Part shown: positions 9,881-21,423 of the stretch, one piece after another
Layout of the letters: every line of letters begins with the position of its first letter
Numbering within the stretch: the first letter of the stretch is position 1
Source of the DNA: Sulfuritalea sp.
GTDB taxonomy: Bacteria > Pseudomonadota > Gammaproteobacteria > Burkholderiales > Rhodocyclaceae
DNA: 64,000 nucleotides
Assembly: GCA_016716965.1 (NCBI GenBank)
Contig: JADJUP010000013.1
Coordinates: 26,796 to 90,795 of the forward strand
Reading direction: 5' to 3'
Notes under the pieces: model-generated
What the model saw: the letters and a program-made list of their open reading frames with translations, nothing else
The model's database searches: none
What the model was told of the DNA's origin: nothing
Translations under genes and position numbers: made by a program

Positions 9881-11277
9881 GCGGCGTCCAGGGGTTCGTG
9901 GTCCACGGGCTCCGGCAGCTTGCCATCGTCGTGTTCGAGTCGGGGCAGCTCGACGAAGCCCTTGCGCGCGGCCTGGGTGCGGGCCGCGAGTTCGTCGATG
10001 GCGGCGGCGGTCGAGGCCAGGTTTGCCGCCGCCCGGGCCGTCAGGCCCTCGTTGAGCCAGAGGCTGCTTTGCGCGAAGTCTTCGAGGTCGGCCTGCCGCG
10101 CGGCAATTTCCCTGGCATAAGCGGCGATCCGTTCCGCCAGCGAATCGATCTGCCGCAGGCGGGCGCCGATGTGGGCATCGCCGTAGCGCCGGCGCCGACT
10201 GTACTTCATGCGTGCCGCCGAAGCGCCGCCCTTGGCGTCGCCGACTTCCTCGGCGAGTTCGACCGAGGAAAACCTGAGCCGGCCCGCTTCGTCGTAGTCG
10301 AGGTCGTTGGCGCGAATCTCGGCCTGCAACTGGCCCTCGAAGGCTTCCACCACGCGCGTCAGCCGCGCCGGCGAAAAGGCTTCGCGCACGCCCAGGCGCG
10401 CAGCCAGCCAGTCGGCCACCATTGCTTGACGCGCTGCGTCCGGCGCAGTCAGCCAGGGCAGCAGCAACAGATCCCAGAGGCTCACCGCGCTGCGGTCCTC
10501 GCTCGCGGCAGCAATTCGCAGCAACCACGCGATCTTGACCCAGCGCCGATCCGAAACGTGGATCGGCGCGGAGGCGAAATGCCGGCGCAACTCTGCCAGC
10601 ACGGCGACGAATTCGGCCGGGAGTTCAACCGCGGCGGCTTGCGCGGCAAGTGCGGCCAGATCGCCGCGATCCAGCGTCAGGGCCGCTCCCGGCGGCGCCC
10701 AGTCGCGGCTGCGGCCGGCGTCGAGCAGGGCGCCGAAGCCATCGTCGCTGACGGCGGCGACCGGCAGGCGCACCAGGAAGCGGTCGAAGAAGGCGTCGCC
10801 GACTTCGTCCTCGGGCACCTCGTTGGTGGCGCCGATGGCGCTGATCAGGGGGCAGCGCTGGCGTCCGGCGCCATTGTCGAACTCGCGCTCGTTGAGCAGC
10901 GTGAGCAGCGCGTTGAGGATCGCGCTGTTGGCCTTGAACACCTCGTCGATGAAGGCGATCGAGGCGTCGGGCAGGAAGCCGGCGGTATGGCGCTCGTAGC
11001 GGTCTTCTTCCAGCGCCTTGATGGAAAGCGGACCGAACAATTCTTCAGGCACCGAGAAGCGCGTCAGCAGACGCTCGAAATAGCTGGCATCGCGAAACAC
11101 CGTGTGAAGGCGTCGCGCCAGTTCGCTCTTGGCGGTACCCGGCGCCCCGATCAGCAGGGTGTGCTCGCCGGCCAGCGCGGCAAGCAGGCAGAGGCGCACG
11201 CTCTGGCGGCGTTCCACCAGTCCGGATTCAAGGATGTCGATGATGCCCTTCAGGCGGGCTTGCAGCGTTGCTTGCAT
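9877..11277 (-). CDS. RavA-like MoxR-family AAA+ ATPase
   Basis: This AAA+ ATPase of 466 residues has Walker A GAPGTAKSE near residue 40 and Walker B AFIDEVFKANSAILNALLTLLNERE, typical of the RavA branch of MoxR ATPases; E. coli RavA has 498 residues. The C-terminal third is helical and Ala/Arg-rich. I chose the ATG at 11275-11277 (MQATLQARLKGI), where similarity begins; 25 extra in-frame codons upstream look unrelated. It is the first gene of the ATPase-VWA-DUF364 cassette. MoxR-VWA pairs are thought to act as chaperones for metal or cofactor insertion and resemble the Mg-chelatase I and D subunits. Confidence 0.85.
   Translation of the reverse strand: MQATLQARLKGIIDILESGLVERRQSVRLCLLAALAGEHTLLIGAPGTAKSELARRLHTVFRDASYFERLLTRFSVPEELFGPLSIKALEEDRYERHTAGFLPDASIAFIDEVFKANSAILNALLTLLNEREFDNGAGRQRCPLISAIGATNEVPEDEVGDAFFDRFLVRLPVAAVSDDGFGALLDAGRSRDWAPPGAALTLDRGDLAALAAQAAAVELPAEFVAVLAELRRHFASAPIHVSDRRWVKIAWLLRIAAASEDRSAVSLWDLLLLPWLTAPDAARQAMVADWLAARLGVREAFSPARLTRVVEAFEGQLQAEIRANDLDYDEAGRLRFSSVELAEEVGDAKGGASAARMKYSRRRRYGDAHIGARLRQIDSLAERIAAYAREIAARQADLEDFAQSSLWLNEGLTARAAANLASTAAAIDELAARTQAARKGFVELPRLEHDDGKLPEPVDHEPLDAA
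10180..10200 (-). repeat. Dispersed repeat copy 2
   Basis: Minus strand AGTCGGCGCCGGCG followed by CTACGGC. The core is identical to copy 4 at 28142. It lies in the C-terminal part of the RavA-like gene and encodes SRRRRYG. Confidence 0.5.
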
Positions 11278-11361
11278 GCGTGGTCCATTTCGGAGGACTT
11301 TGGTTGTGGAATTGTGTACGCGGCGCGATACCGGATCCTTGCGGCGCGACAATTTTCTGGC

Positions 11362-11390
11362 AACCGGGCCGGGGATCAGCCCGGCCGGTT
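11362..11390. other. GC-rich hairpin between divergent genes
   Basis: An inverted repeat (AACCGGGCCGGG pairing with CCCGGCCGGTT, one bulged G, loop GATCAG) lies in the 275-base gap between the RavA-like gene and the histidine kinase. It is not followed by a T run. It could be an mRNA leader structure or an operator. Apart from it I see nothing definite in this gap. Confidence 0.35.
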
Positions 11391-11552
11391 TCCGCTGCGG
11401 TGCGGCGATTACCTTAGCAAATTACCAGACAAAAAGTGATCGCAGGGGCTCCGCGAACTCCGTGCGCCAGGGAAGATCCGGGAACAAAGCTGTCCTTTGT
11501 CAAGGCGATTGGCTTCGACAAGCCGCAGGATTCGGGATAACATGCCAAGCAC

Positions 11553-13394
<1,842 letters not shown>

Positions 13395-13436
13395 AGCCTT
13401 GCGCCCGGGCGCGACCGGGTTGCATCAGTGCCGCCG

Positions 13437-14876
13437 TCACCTCGCACCGGCGTCGAGGCTGGACCCCAGGTGTTCGATCGACCCTGCATAGTAGGCGAGC
13501 ATCGGCAGTTGGTCCGGCGCGGGCCGGAACAGGCCGTCCTCCTCCAGGACCAGGTGGCGCAGGGTCAGCATGCGCAAACCGACGCCGAAGGCATAGTCGT
13601 GGTCGTGGCGCGGGATGTAGAGATGCGCGCCGCGGGCTTCGAGTTCGCCCATGCGGGCATGCGCCGCCGCCTTCAATTCGAGTTCGCTCAGCGCGCGGGC
13701 AGGATCGCGCATCAGGATGCTGGCCACCAGCGGCACCGGAAGTACCGGAATTACGCCGCCAATGGCATCCATCAGATGCGCGGCGACTTTGCCGACTTCG
13801 CCACGCCGCGTGGCGTCGTCCATGGTCGGGAAATGCAGGCCCTGCTCGAGCGCCCAAGCCCGCATCGAAAGTGGCGCGCCGAAATTCACGCAGGCATAGC
13901 CGAAGCGGTGCCAGCCGCCGCCGATGGCCTGCAGTCCGTTGCGCAGCAGGAAGCCGGCGGTGATCCCCAGGGTGCGCAGGCCGCCGGGTCGCGGGGTGTC
14001 GGGATGCAGCTTGAGCAACTGGCTGCGGTCTTCCAGTACGCGATCGTAATTGAGCCCGACGGGGATGAAGACCAGGTCGCGTCGTCCGTCGTCAGGGCGC
14101 TCGTCGAAGGTCTTCAGCATGTAGTCGAGCAGGCCGAACTTTGGCGGCCGCAATCTGCCGTCGATCGTCAGTCCGCCTTCGGGAAACACGGCCTGGGTCA
14201 CGCCCGCCTCGGAGGCCATCTGCACATAGCGGGAGAGCACGGTGCGGTAGAGCGGATCGCCCGAGTTGCGGCGCACGAAGTAGGCGCCCATGGCGCGGAT
14301 CAGTTGCTGCAGGGGCCAGATGCGCGCCCACTCGCCGACCGCGAAGGAAAGCGTGGCACGCTCGGCGGCGAGGAAGGCGACCAGGATGTAATCCATGTTG
14401 CTGCGGTGGTTCATGACGAAGACGATGGTCGATTTCGGGTCGATCCGGGCCAGGCCCGGTTCGTCGACGAAACCGATGCGGACGCGGTAGAGCGCGCGGG
14501 CCGCTGCCCGCGCGACGGCGAAGCCGATGCGGTAGTAAACGTAGGCATTGAAGGCTGGGACGATCTCGCGCGCGTAGCGGTCGACCCGCCGCCAGACTTC
14601 GCCCAGCGTTTCATTGCTGGCAGTGGCATGCGCCGCAGCGGCGGCCTGGACCTTGTGGTCATGGAACAGTCGGTCGATCAGCACCTGGCGCCGGGTAAGC
14701 TTGAACGACGGCAGTTCTACCGCGAGCCGCCCGCCGATCTGGCGAATCACCATCTTGATCCGGCGCCGGAAAAACCAGCGCATGCCGGGTACCAGCAGCA
14801 TTACCAGCGCCGCCCATCCCGCCAGCGCGGCGAGGATCACGAATGCCCACAGGGGAACGGCGACTGACTGGCTCAT
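13437..14876 (-). CDS. PlsB-like glycerolipid acyltransferase
   Basis: This 479-residue membrane-associated protein has an N-terminal helix (residues 8-31) and the acyltransferase signature HX4D in NHRSNMD (His157, Asp162), then FPEGG near residue 245. It belongs with the glycerol-3-phosphate / 1-acylglycerol-3-phosphate acyltransferases and should transfer acyl chains to a glycerophosphate acceptor in phospholipid synthesis. The family often carries no gene name in betaproteobacteria. It ends about 40 bases from the end of the convergent histidine kinase gene. Confidence 0.82.
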   Translation of the reverse strand: MSQSVAVPLWAFVILAALAGWAALVMLLVPGMRWFFRRRIKMVIRQIGGRLAVELPSFKLTRRQVLIDRLFHDHKVQAAAAAHATASNETLGEVWRRVDRYAREIVPAFNAYVYYRIGFAVARAAARALYRVRIGFVDEPGLARIDPKSTIVFVMNHRSNMDYILVAFLAAERATLSFAVGEWARIWPLQQLIRAMGAYFVRRNSGDPLYRTVLSRYVQMASEAGVTQAVFPEGGLTIDGRLRPPKFGLLDYMLKTFDERPDDGRRDLVFIPVGLNYDRVLEDRSQLLKLHPDTPRPGGLRTLGITAGFLLRNGLQAIGGGWHRFGYACVNFGAPLSMRAWALEQGLHFPTMDDATRRGEVGKVAAHLMDAIGGVIPVLPVPLVASILMRDPARALSELELKAAAHARMGELEARGAHLYIPRHDHDYAFGVGLRMLTLRHLVLEEDGLFRPAPDQLPMLAYYAGSIEHLGSSLDAGAR

Positions 14877-15192
14877 CTGATCGGACCCTCCGGCGTGCGC
14901 CCGTCTCGCTCCGGACGGTTGCCGCGAGGTCGATCATAGCAGCCGTGTTAGGCGATGGCGCCGCGCTCCGCGCTACACGGTGTTGGCAGTGTCGTGATAC
15001 ATGGGCCGTATGAGCGAATAAGGACTGCGTATAATGCGCGCCTCGCCACGAGGGCGATCGCCGATCAGTAAGCGGCTGTTCAGCCTGCTGTGGCATTGTC
15101 CCGATCCGTTGCTCCCGCCCTGTTGCCGGGCGGCTTGCAGCCACGATGCGGTGCGTTTGAACCTTCCATGCCGACTTGCGGAGATTGTAGAT
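14877..15192. other. 316-base intergenic region, leader of icd
   Basis: The gap lies between the divergent acyltransferase and icd genes. It holds a good -10 box for icd (15030-15035) and then a leader of about 150 bases. I recognise no riboswitch or RNA gene in it. Confidence 0.5.
15030..15035 (+). promoter_or_regulatory. Candidate -10 box for icd
   Basis: A perfect TATAAT lies in CTGCGTATAATGCGCGCC, about 158 bases before the icd start. No good -35 box is visible at 17 bases, so it may depend on an activator. Confidence 0.45.
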
Positions 15193-16230
15193 ATGAGCAC
15201 GACCCAGACCCTGATTCCAGCCACCCTGATTCCCGGCGACGGTATCGGCCCGGAAATTACCGCCGCCACGGTGACGGTGCTTGACGCGCTCGGCGCGCCA
15301 TTCAAGTGGGATACCCAGATCGCCGGACTGGCGGGTGTCAAGGCTTGCGGCGACCCCCTGCCGGCGGCCTGTGTCGACAGTATCCGCACTACCCGGCTGG
15401 CACTGAAGGGGCCGCTCGAAACCCCTTCCGGTGGCGGCTATCGCTCGTCCAACGTGCGCCTGCGCGAGGAATTCAAGCTGTTCGCCAACCTGCGCCCGGC
15501 CAAGACCATCGTGCCCGGCGGCCGCTTCGATAACATCGACCTGATCATTTGCCGCGAGAACATCGAAGGCTTGTACATGGGCTACGAACATTACATCCCG
15601 ATCGATGGCGATCCGCACGCTGTCGGCATGTCGACCGGCATCAACACTCGCCAGGGTTGCCGCAACATCCTAAAGTACGCCTTCGACTACGCCATCGCCA
15701 ATGGGCGCAAGAAAGTCACAGTGGTGCACAAGGCCAACATCATGAAGGCGCTGACCGGCATCTTCCTCGAGACCGCGCAGCAGATGTACAAGGAACACTA
15801 CGAAGGCAAGATCGAATTCGAACACGTGATCATCGACGCCTGCGCCATGAAGCTGGTGATGAATCCCTGGCAGTTCGACGTGCTGGTCACCACCAATTTG
15901 TTCGGCGACATCCTCTCCGACCTGACCTCGGGCCTCGTCGGCGGGCTGGGCATGACGCCGGGCGCCAACATCGGGGAGCAGGCGGCCATCTTCGAGGCCG
16001 TCCACGGTTCGGCACCGGATATCGCCGGCAAAGGCATCGCCAACCCGACGGCGCTGCTGATGGCGGCCGCCATGATGCTCGACTACGTCAAGCGCAAGGA
16101 CCTCGGCGACCGCCTGCGCCAGGCGATAGACGACGTGCTGAACAAGGACAATATCCGCACCGGCGACCTGGGTGGAAAGGCCACTACCGACGAGTATGCA
16201 AAGGCTCTGGTGGCACGCGTTCGGGGCTGA
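15193..16230 (+). CDS. icd: NAD-dependent isocitrate dehydrogenase
   Basis: This 345-residue member of the isocitrate/isopropylmalate dehydrogenase family oxidatively decarboxylates isocitrate to 2-oxoglutarate in the TCA cycle. It has the short form typical of NAD-linked enzymes. Signature segments are GDGIGPEI near the start, the substrate loop ETPSGGGYRSSNVRLREEF, and NLFGDILSDLTSGLVGGLG with metal-binding aspartates. I chose ATG 15193 over a longer frame because similarity starts there and GCGGAG lies upstream. A 3-isopropylmalate or homoisocitrate role is less likely from the sequence. Confidence 0.88.
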   Translation: MSTTQTLIPATLIPGDGIGPEITAATVTVLDALGAPFKWDTQIAGLAGVKACGDPLPAACVDSIRTTRLALKGPLETPSGGGYRSSNVRLREEFKLFANLRPAKTIVPGGRFDNIDLIICRENIEGLYMGYEHYIPIDGDPHAVGMSTGINTRQGCRNILKYAFDYAIANGRKKVTVVHKANIMKALTGIFLETAQQMYKEHYEGKIEFEHVIIDACAMKLVMNPWQFDVLVTTNLFGDILSDLTSGLVGGLGMTPGANIGEQAAIFEAVHGSAPDIAGKGIANPTALLMAAAMMLDYVKRKDLGDRLRQAIDDVLNKDNIRTGDLGGKATTDEYAKALVARVRG

Positions 16231-16285
16231 ATGACGAAGGCGTTTGCCGTGCCTGCGCGCGCCGTGGTCTGATGCATAATGGGCC

Positions 16286-18019
16286 ATGCGCGCGCCCTCG
16301 AAGCCTTCATCCGTGGTTGGCGGGATTTCAAGCCTGTGGCTGCAGCCGGCAATCCTGTTCGCGATCGTCGCTTTCGGTGCATTCGCTTCCTTCGCGCTGA
16401 ACTGGCGGCAGATCGATGCCAACATGCACGCGGTGGCACGCGAGCGCGGCGCTGCGCTGTTCCGGCTTCTCGAACTGACGCGTGACTGGAACGCCCGCCA
16501 TGGCGGCGTCTATGTGCCTGTGACGCCGGCGACGCAGCCCAATCCGTATCTGGAACACAAGCGCCGCGACGTCGTGACCCTGGACGGACAGGCGCTGACC
16601 ATGATCAATCCGGCCTACATGACGCGGCAGATCGCCGAGATTGCGCAGTTGGCGGAGGGCGTCCAGTTGCATATCACCAGCCTCAAGCCGATTCGACCGG
16701 CGAACGCGGCGGACGCCTGGGAAGCCGACGCCCTGCGTCGTTTCGAAGCCGGTCTTGGCGAAGTCACCGAGTTCATTCCGAGCGCGCTCCCGGTCCATCG
16801 CTACATGGCGCCGCTCAAGGTAACCGAGGCCTGCCTGAAGTGCCATTCGCAGCAGGGCTATGAGATCGGCCAGATTCGCGGCGGCGTGTCGGTCACCATG
16901 CCGGCGGAGCAACTGCTGGCGATTCGCGACGCCGACCGCCTGCGGTCGATCGCGTTCCACCTGCTGATGTTCTGCGTGGCCGCCGCCCTGCTGCACCTGC
17001 TGGTGCGGCGCACGCGCGGCCACCTGCTGGCGCTCGAGCATCTGGCTCTGGAGCAGGAGCAGGTGATCGCCGAGCGTACCCGGGACCTGTCGCAAGCCAA
17101 TTCCATTCTCGAGCGGCAGCTCGAGGACAGCGAAACGGCTGCCACCGTGTTCGAAAACGCCGCCGAAGCGATTGTGGTCACGGACGAGAAAGGCAATTTC
17201 GTCCAGGTCAATCCGGCGTTTTCCCTGATGAGCGGCTACGCGCCGGAGGAGGTATTGGGCCGTCCGGTGGGCATCCTCAAATCGGATCGGCATCCGGCGG
17301 ATTTCTACGGGCAGATGTGGCGCCTCCTTGTGCGCGACAGCCGTTGGCAGGGCGAGGTCTGGAACCAGCGCAAGAACGGTGAAGTGTTCATCGTCTGGCT
17401 CTCGATCAGCCGCGTCGCCTCGTCGGGGCAACCGCGACGTTTCGTCGCCACGCTGACCGACATCACGCGCAGCAAGCAACTTGAGGAGGAGTTGCGCCAT
17501 CGGGCCTACCATGACCCCCTGACCGACCTGCCCAACCGAGCCCTGTTCGGCGATCGCCTGCGGGTGGCCATATCCCAGGCGCAGCGCCACGGTCGCCGCT
17601 TTGCCCTGTGCTACATCGATCTCGACAGTTTCAAGCCGGTCAATGACATGCACGGGCATGCAGCGGGCGACGAACTGCTGGTGGAAACCGCGCGCCGCCT
17701 GCGCGGCTGCATGCGCGCTGCGGACACTGTCGCACGGCTGGGTGGCGACGAATTCGCCGCGATCCTGATCGATGTCGGCTCGCGCCACGAGGTCGAGGAA
17801 GTGGCGGCGCGTATCGTCGCCGACATTGCGCGACCGTTCGACCTGGAAGCTGGCCGCGTGTCGATTTCATGCAGCATGGGCATCGCCCTGTTCCCGGAAA
17901 ACGGAGCCGACGCCGAAGCCCTGCAGCACAGTGCGGATGCAGAGCTCTATGCCGTCAAGGAGTCGACCCGCAATGCTTTTCGCATCTGCGCCGAGGGTGG
18001 GGCCGACGCTAGCGCTTGA
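16286..18019 (+). CDS. Diguanylate cyclase with c-haem sensor and PAS domain
   Basis: This 577-residue membrane protein starts with a helix (residues 17-40), followed by a DUF3365/Tll0287-like periplasmic domain containing CLKCH (residues 183-187), a c-type haem attachment motif. A second helix (222-241), a coiled segment, a PAS domain (about 283-395) and a GGDEF domain come next. The catalytic motif is intact (GGDEF 486-490), and an inhibitory I-site (RAAD 477-480) lies five residues before it. It should make c-di-GMP in response to a redox or gas ligand. Its 3' end overlaps that of the convergent tex gene by 11 bases. Confidence 0.88.
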   Translation: MRAPSKPSSVVGGISSLWLQPAILFAIVAFGAFASFALNWRQIDANMHAVARERGAALFRLLELTRDWNARHGGVYVPVTPATQPNPYLEHKRRDVVTLDGQALTMINPAYMTRQIAEIAQLAEGVQLHITSLKPIRPANAADAWEADALRRFEAGLGEVTEFIPSALPVHRYMAPLKVTEACLKCHSQQGYEIGQIRGGVSVTMPAEQLLAIRDADRLRSIAFHLLMFCVAAALLHLLVRRTRGHLLALEHLALEQEQVIAERTRDLSQANSILERQLEDSETAATVFENAAEAIVVTDEKGNFVQVNPAFSLMSGYAPEEVLGRPVGILKSDRHPADFYGQMWRLLVRDSRWQGEVWNQRKNGEVFIVWLSISRVASSGQPRRFVATLTDITRSKQLEEELRHRAYHDPLTDLPNRALFGDRLRVAISQAQRHGRRFALCYIDLDSFKPVNDMHGHAAGDELLVETARRLRGCMRAADTVARLGGDEFAAILIDVGSRHEVEEVAARIVADIARPFDLEAGRVSISCSMGIALFPENGADAEALQHSADAELYAVKESTRNAFRICAEGGADASA

Positions 18020-20360
18020 GCCTGGAAAATGCGGCAGCCATGGCGCCCGAGGCGTCGGCCTGGCGCGCTCCAGCGGTGGGTTTGCCGCTACCAGGCACGT
18101 GATTTACCGTTCCGCCAGCGCCGACTCTCGATGTCGGCCGCGCCGCTGAATTCGCCGACGGTAATTCGTCAGCCAGGCGCATGGTCAGGGCGATGCGCTT
18201 GCGCGCCGCATCCACTTCCAGCACCTTGACCTTGACCACGTCGCCGGCCTTGACCACGTCGTGTGGATCCTTTACGAAGCGGTTGGCGATGGCCGATACG
18301 TGCACCAGCCCATCCTGGTGCACGCCGATGTCGACGAAGGCACCGAAGTTGGTGACGTTGGTTACGACGCCCTCGAGAAGCATGCCGGGCTGCAGGTCAC
18401 GCAGTTCTTCGACGCCGTCGCGAAAAGAGGCCGTCTTGAACTCCGGGCGCGGATCGCGGCCGGGCTTTTCCAGTTCGCGGAGGATGTCCTGCACGGTGGG
18501 CAGGCCGAAGCGTTCGTCGGTGTACTTGCGCGCGTCAAGCGCACGCAGGCGGCGCGTGTCGCCGACCAGTTCGCGTACGCCGGCCTTGATATCGGCCAGG
18601 ATGCGCTCGACCACCGGATAGGCCTCCGGATGCACGGCTGACGCGTCCAGCGGATTCTCGCTGGCGCCCACGCGCAGGAAGCCGGCGGCCTGTTCGAAGG
18701 CCTTGTCGCCGAGCCGTGGTACTTCCTTCAGCTGGGTGCGCGACTTGAAGGCCCCGTGCTTGTCGCGATAGCTGACGATGTTGCCGGCCAGCGTGGCGTT
18801 GAGTCCTGAGATGCGCTTGAGCAGCGGGGCGCTCGCGGTATTCACGTCCACGCCGACGGAGTTCACGCAATCCTCTACAACGGCATCCAGCGAACGTGCA
18901 AGACGCGACTGGTTAACGTCGTGCTGGTACTGGCCGACGCCGATGGCCTTGGGATCGATCTTCACCAGTTCCGCCAGCGGATCCTGCAGCCGGCGGGCGA
19001 TCGAAACGGCGCCGCGCAAGGACACGTCGAGGTCCGGAAATTCCTGGGCCGCCAGCTCCGATGCCGAGTACACCGAGGCGCCGGCCTCCGACACGACAAC
19101 CTTGTTCAGCTTGAGTTCCGGATGGCGGCGCATCAGTTCGGCGGCCAGCTTGTCGGTCTCGCGGCTGGCGGTGCCGTTGCCGATGCTGATCAGGCCGGCG
19201 CCGTGCTTTTGCGCCAGGTGGCGCAGTGCGGCGAGCGAACCTTCCCAGTCGCGGCGTGGCTCGTGCGGATACATCGTGGCGGTGTCGACCACCTTGCCGG
19301 TGACATCGACCACCGCCACCTTGACGCCGGTGCGGATGCCCGGATCGAGCCCGATCACCGTGTGCTGGCCGGCCGGCGCGGCCAGCAATAGGTCGTGCAG
19401 GTTGCGCGCGAAGACGCGGATGGCTTCTTCCTCGGCGCGCTCGCGCAACTGGTTCATCAACTCGGACTCGATGTGCAGCGAAAGCTTGACCATCCAGGCC
19501 CAGCGCGCGGTCTCCAGCAGCCACTTGTCCGCCGCGCGGCCCTGGTCGCGGATGCCGAAATGGCCGGCGACCATGGTCACGCAAGGCGAGGCTTCCGGTG
19601 GATCGCGCAGTTCCTGCTCCGTCTTCAGCGCCAGGCGCAGGACATCCTCATTACGCCCGCGCAGCAGGGCCAGCGCGCGATGCGAAGGAATGGTGCTGAT
19701 CGCTTCGCGGAAATCGAACCAGTCGCGGAACTTGGCGCCATCCGCCTCCTTGCCGCTGACCACGGTCGAAGCCAGCATGCCGTGGTCGTTGAGGTGGCGG
19801 CGCAGTTTTTCCAGCAGCACGGCATCTTCGCTGAAGCGCTCCATCAGGATCTGGCGCGCGCCGTCGAGCGCCGCCTTGATGTCGGGTACGTGCCGTTCCG
19901 CGGGTTCCGGCTCCGGACGCAGATATTTCGCCGCCTCGGTGTCCGGCGTCAGCGTCGGATCTTCAAACAAGGCATTGGCCAGTGGTTCAAGGCCGGCCTC
20001 GCGCGCGATCTGCGCCTTGGTGCGGCGTTTCTGCCGGTAGGGCAGGTAAAGATCCTCCAGGCCCTGCTTGGTTTCCGCCGTCGCGATGGCGGACGCCAGT
20101 TCGGGCGTCAGTTTGCCCTGTTCCTCGATCGAGGACAGGATGGCGGCACGGCGGTCTTCCAGTTCGCGCAGGTAGCTCAGTCGCTCTTCGAGATTTCGCA
20201 GTTGCGTGTCGTCGAGGTTGTCGGTGGCTTCCTTGCGATAGCGTGCAATGAAGGGAACGGTCGCGCCCCCGTCGAGCAGCTGCACGGCGGCGGCAACCTG
20301 TTGCGGGCGCACGCCGAGTTCGTCGGCGATGCGTTGGGCGATGTTCGGGGCGGGCGGCAT
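18009..20360 (-). CDS. tex: Tex, RNA-binding transcription accessory protein
   Basis: Tex is a conserved cytoplasmic nucleic-acid-binding protein linked to transcription and RNA turnover. At 783 residues it has the usual length. Visible parts are the N-terminal helical domain, the YqgF-like nuclease fold (VIGLDPGIRTGVKVAVVD), the helix-hairpin-helix region (NSVGVDVNTASAPLLKRISG) and the S1 domain (GMLLEGVVTNVTNFGAFVDI). The poorly conserved tail after the S1 domain carries an insertion RVGAGGTV encoded by a dispersed repeat copy (18106-18128). Confidence 0.95.
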   Translation of the reverse strand: MPPAPNIAQRIADELGVRPQQVAAAVQLLDGGATVPFIARYRKEATDNLDDTQLRNLEERLSYLRELEDRRAAILSSIEEQGKLTPELASAIATAETKQGLEDLYLPYRQKRRTKAQIAREAGLEPLANALFEDPTLTPDTEAAKYLRPEPEPAERHVPDIKAALDGARQILMERFSEDAVLLEKLRRHLNDHGMLASTVVSGKEADGAKFRDWFDFREAISTIPSHRALALLRGRNEDVLRLALKTEQELRDPPEASPCVTMVAGHFGIRDQGRAADKWLLETARWAWMVKLSLHIESELMNQLRERAEEEAIRVFARNLHDLLLAAPAGQHTVIGLDPGIRTGVKVAVVDVTGKVVDTATMYPHEPRRDWEGSLAALRHLAQKHGAGLISIGNGTASRETDKLAAELMRRHPELKLNKVVVSEAGASVYSASELAAQEFPDLDVSLRGAVSIARRLQDPLAELVKIDPKAIGVGQYQHDVNQSRLARSLDAVVEDCVNSVGVDVNTASAPLLKRISGLNATLAGNIVSYRDKHGAFKSRTQLKEVPRLGDKAFEQAAGFLRVGASENPLDASAVHPEAYPVVERILADIKAGVRELVGDTRRLRALDARKYTDERFGLPTVQDILRELEKPGRDPRPEFKTASFRDGVEELRDLQPGMLLEGVVTNVTNFGAFVDIGVHQDGLVHVSAIANRFVKDPHDVVKAGDVVKVKVLEVDAARKRIALTMRLADELPSANSAARPTSRVGAGGTVNHVPGSGKPTAGARQADASGAMAAAFSRLKR
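18106..18128 (-). repeat. Dispersed repeat copy 3
   Basis: Minus strand AGAGTCGGCGCTGGCG followed by GAACGGT. It lies in sense orientation in the tail of tex, encoding RVGAGGTV, which resembles the peptide made by the copy inside recO. Confidence 0.55.
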
Positions 20361-20436
20361 GGAATCCAGTCGGCAGCAAGGGGCAGGGCGCGCACCTTAG
20401 CGGCAAGGGCAGCCGAACACAAGTCTTGACAGCGGC

Positions 20437-21300
20437 CTAGTTCAGCGTTCGTGCCAATGCAATGCGGAATTCCCGCACCAGATCATCGTATTGCCCATCG
20501 CTGCCGAGCAGGGTGAACAGATCCAGCATGGCCTTGCGCGCAGCCTGATCCTGCCAATGTCGGTCGCGCTTCACGAGCGACAGCAACTCTTCCAGTGCCG
20601 GCCGGTAGTCGCGGGCGAGCGCCAGAGCATGCGCCAGGCGCAGACGGGCATCGAGGTCGTCGGCATTCGCGGCGATGCGCGATGCCAGTGCCGCGGTGTC
20701 GGCACCGCCTCCGGATGCTGCAAGCTTCAAACGCGCCTGCAGCGCCGCGACGCGTGCTGCAAAGCGCGTCGAGTGCCCAAGCGTATCGAGGATGTTCTGC
20801 GCGGTATCGGTGTCGCCGAGGTCGATGCGGATGTCGGCCAGGTCGAGTCGCGCAGTGTCGTGGGTCGGGTCGAGTTCCAGCGCATCGGACAGCAGGGAGC
20901 AGGCGACTTCCGAGTCTCCGCGAGTGCGGGCTTCAAGCGCCGCGATCCGCAGGGGTTCCGCCGGCGAGGGCAGCAGGTCATCGATGAAGGCCCGCACTTG
21001 GGCTTCAGCCAGGGCACCGGTGAACTCCCTTACCACTTCACCGTCGATGAACGCCTTGACGCTGGGAATCCCACGCACCGCATACCGCGAAGCAAGCTCA
21101 TGATTCTGGTCGGAATTGACCTTCGCCAGGCGAAAGCGCCCGCCATATTCGACCGCCAGCTTCTCCAGGACGGGCTTCAGGGTGCGACAGGGCGCGCACC
21201 ATTCCGCCCAGAAGTCGACCAGCACCGGAACGCGGCGCGAGGCGGCGATGACGTTTTCCTGAAAGTCGGCGCTGCCGACTTCGGTCGAAAATGCATTCAT
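20437..21300 (-). CDS. cnoX: CnoX/YbbN-type thioredoxin-TPR co-chaperone
   Basis: The protein has 287 residues. The N-terminal thioredoxin fold carries the active site WCAPC (about residues 35-39), and a C-terminal TPR-like helical region follows. This is the CnoX (YbbN) layout, which protects substrates from oxidation and passes them to GroEL/ES. E. coli CnoX lost the second active-site cysteine (SxxC), whereas here both are present, so redox activity is possible. It lies downstream of the riboswitch-controlled exported protein, 123 bases away, and could be read by the same transcript. Confidence 0.87.
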   Translation of the reverse strand: MNAFSTEVGSADFQENVIAASRRVPVLVDFWAEWCAPCRTLKPVLEKLAVEYGGRFRLAKVNSDQNHELASRYAVRGIPSVKAFIDGEVVREFTGALAEAQVRAFIDDLLPSPAEPLRIAALEARTRGDSEVACSLLSDALELDPTHDTARLDLADIRIDLGDTDTAQNILDTLGHSTRFAARVAALQARLKLAASGGGADTAALASRIAANADDLDARLRLAHALALARDYRPALEELLSLVKRDRHWQDQAARKAMLDLFTLLGSDGQYDDLVREFRIALARTLN

Positions 21301-21423
21301 GGCGCGTTCCAGGGAATGTTCGTGGATCCGAGTTTCGCAGCCTGCAGCGATGAATGCAACGCGGCATTGCCTTTTCCCGACACGCTAGCGGCGGGCGGGA
21401 GCGAAGGCGCTGCTTCGGCAGGG

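Noticed and set aside
21262..21285. Another AAAGTCGGCGCTG match at the start of cnoX
   Set aside because: The second half of the repeat (ACGG at the right spacing) is missing, so it is probably chance.
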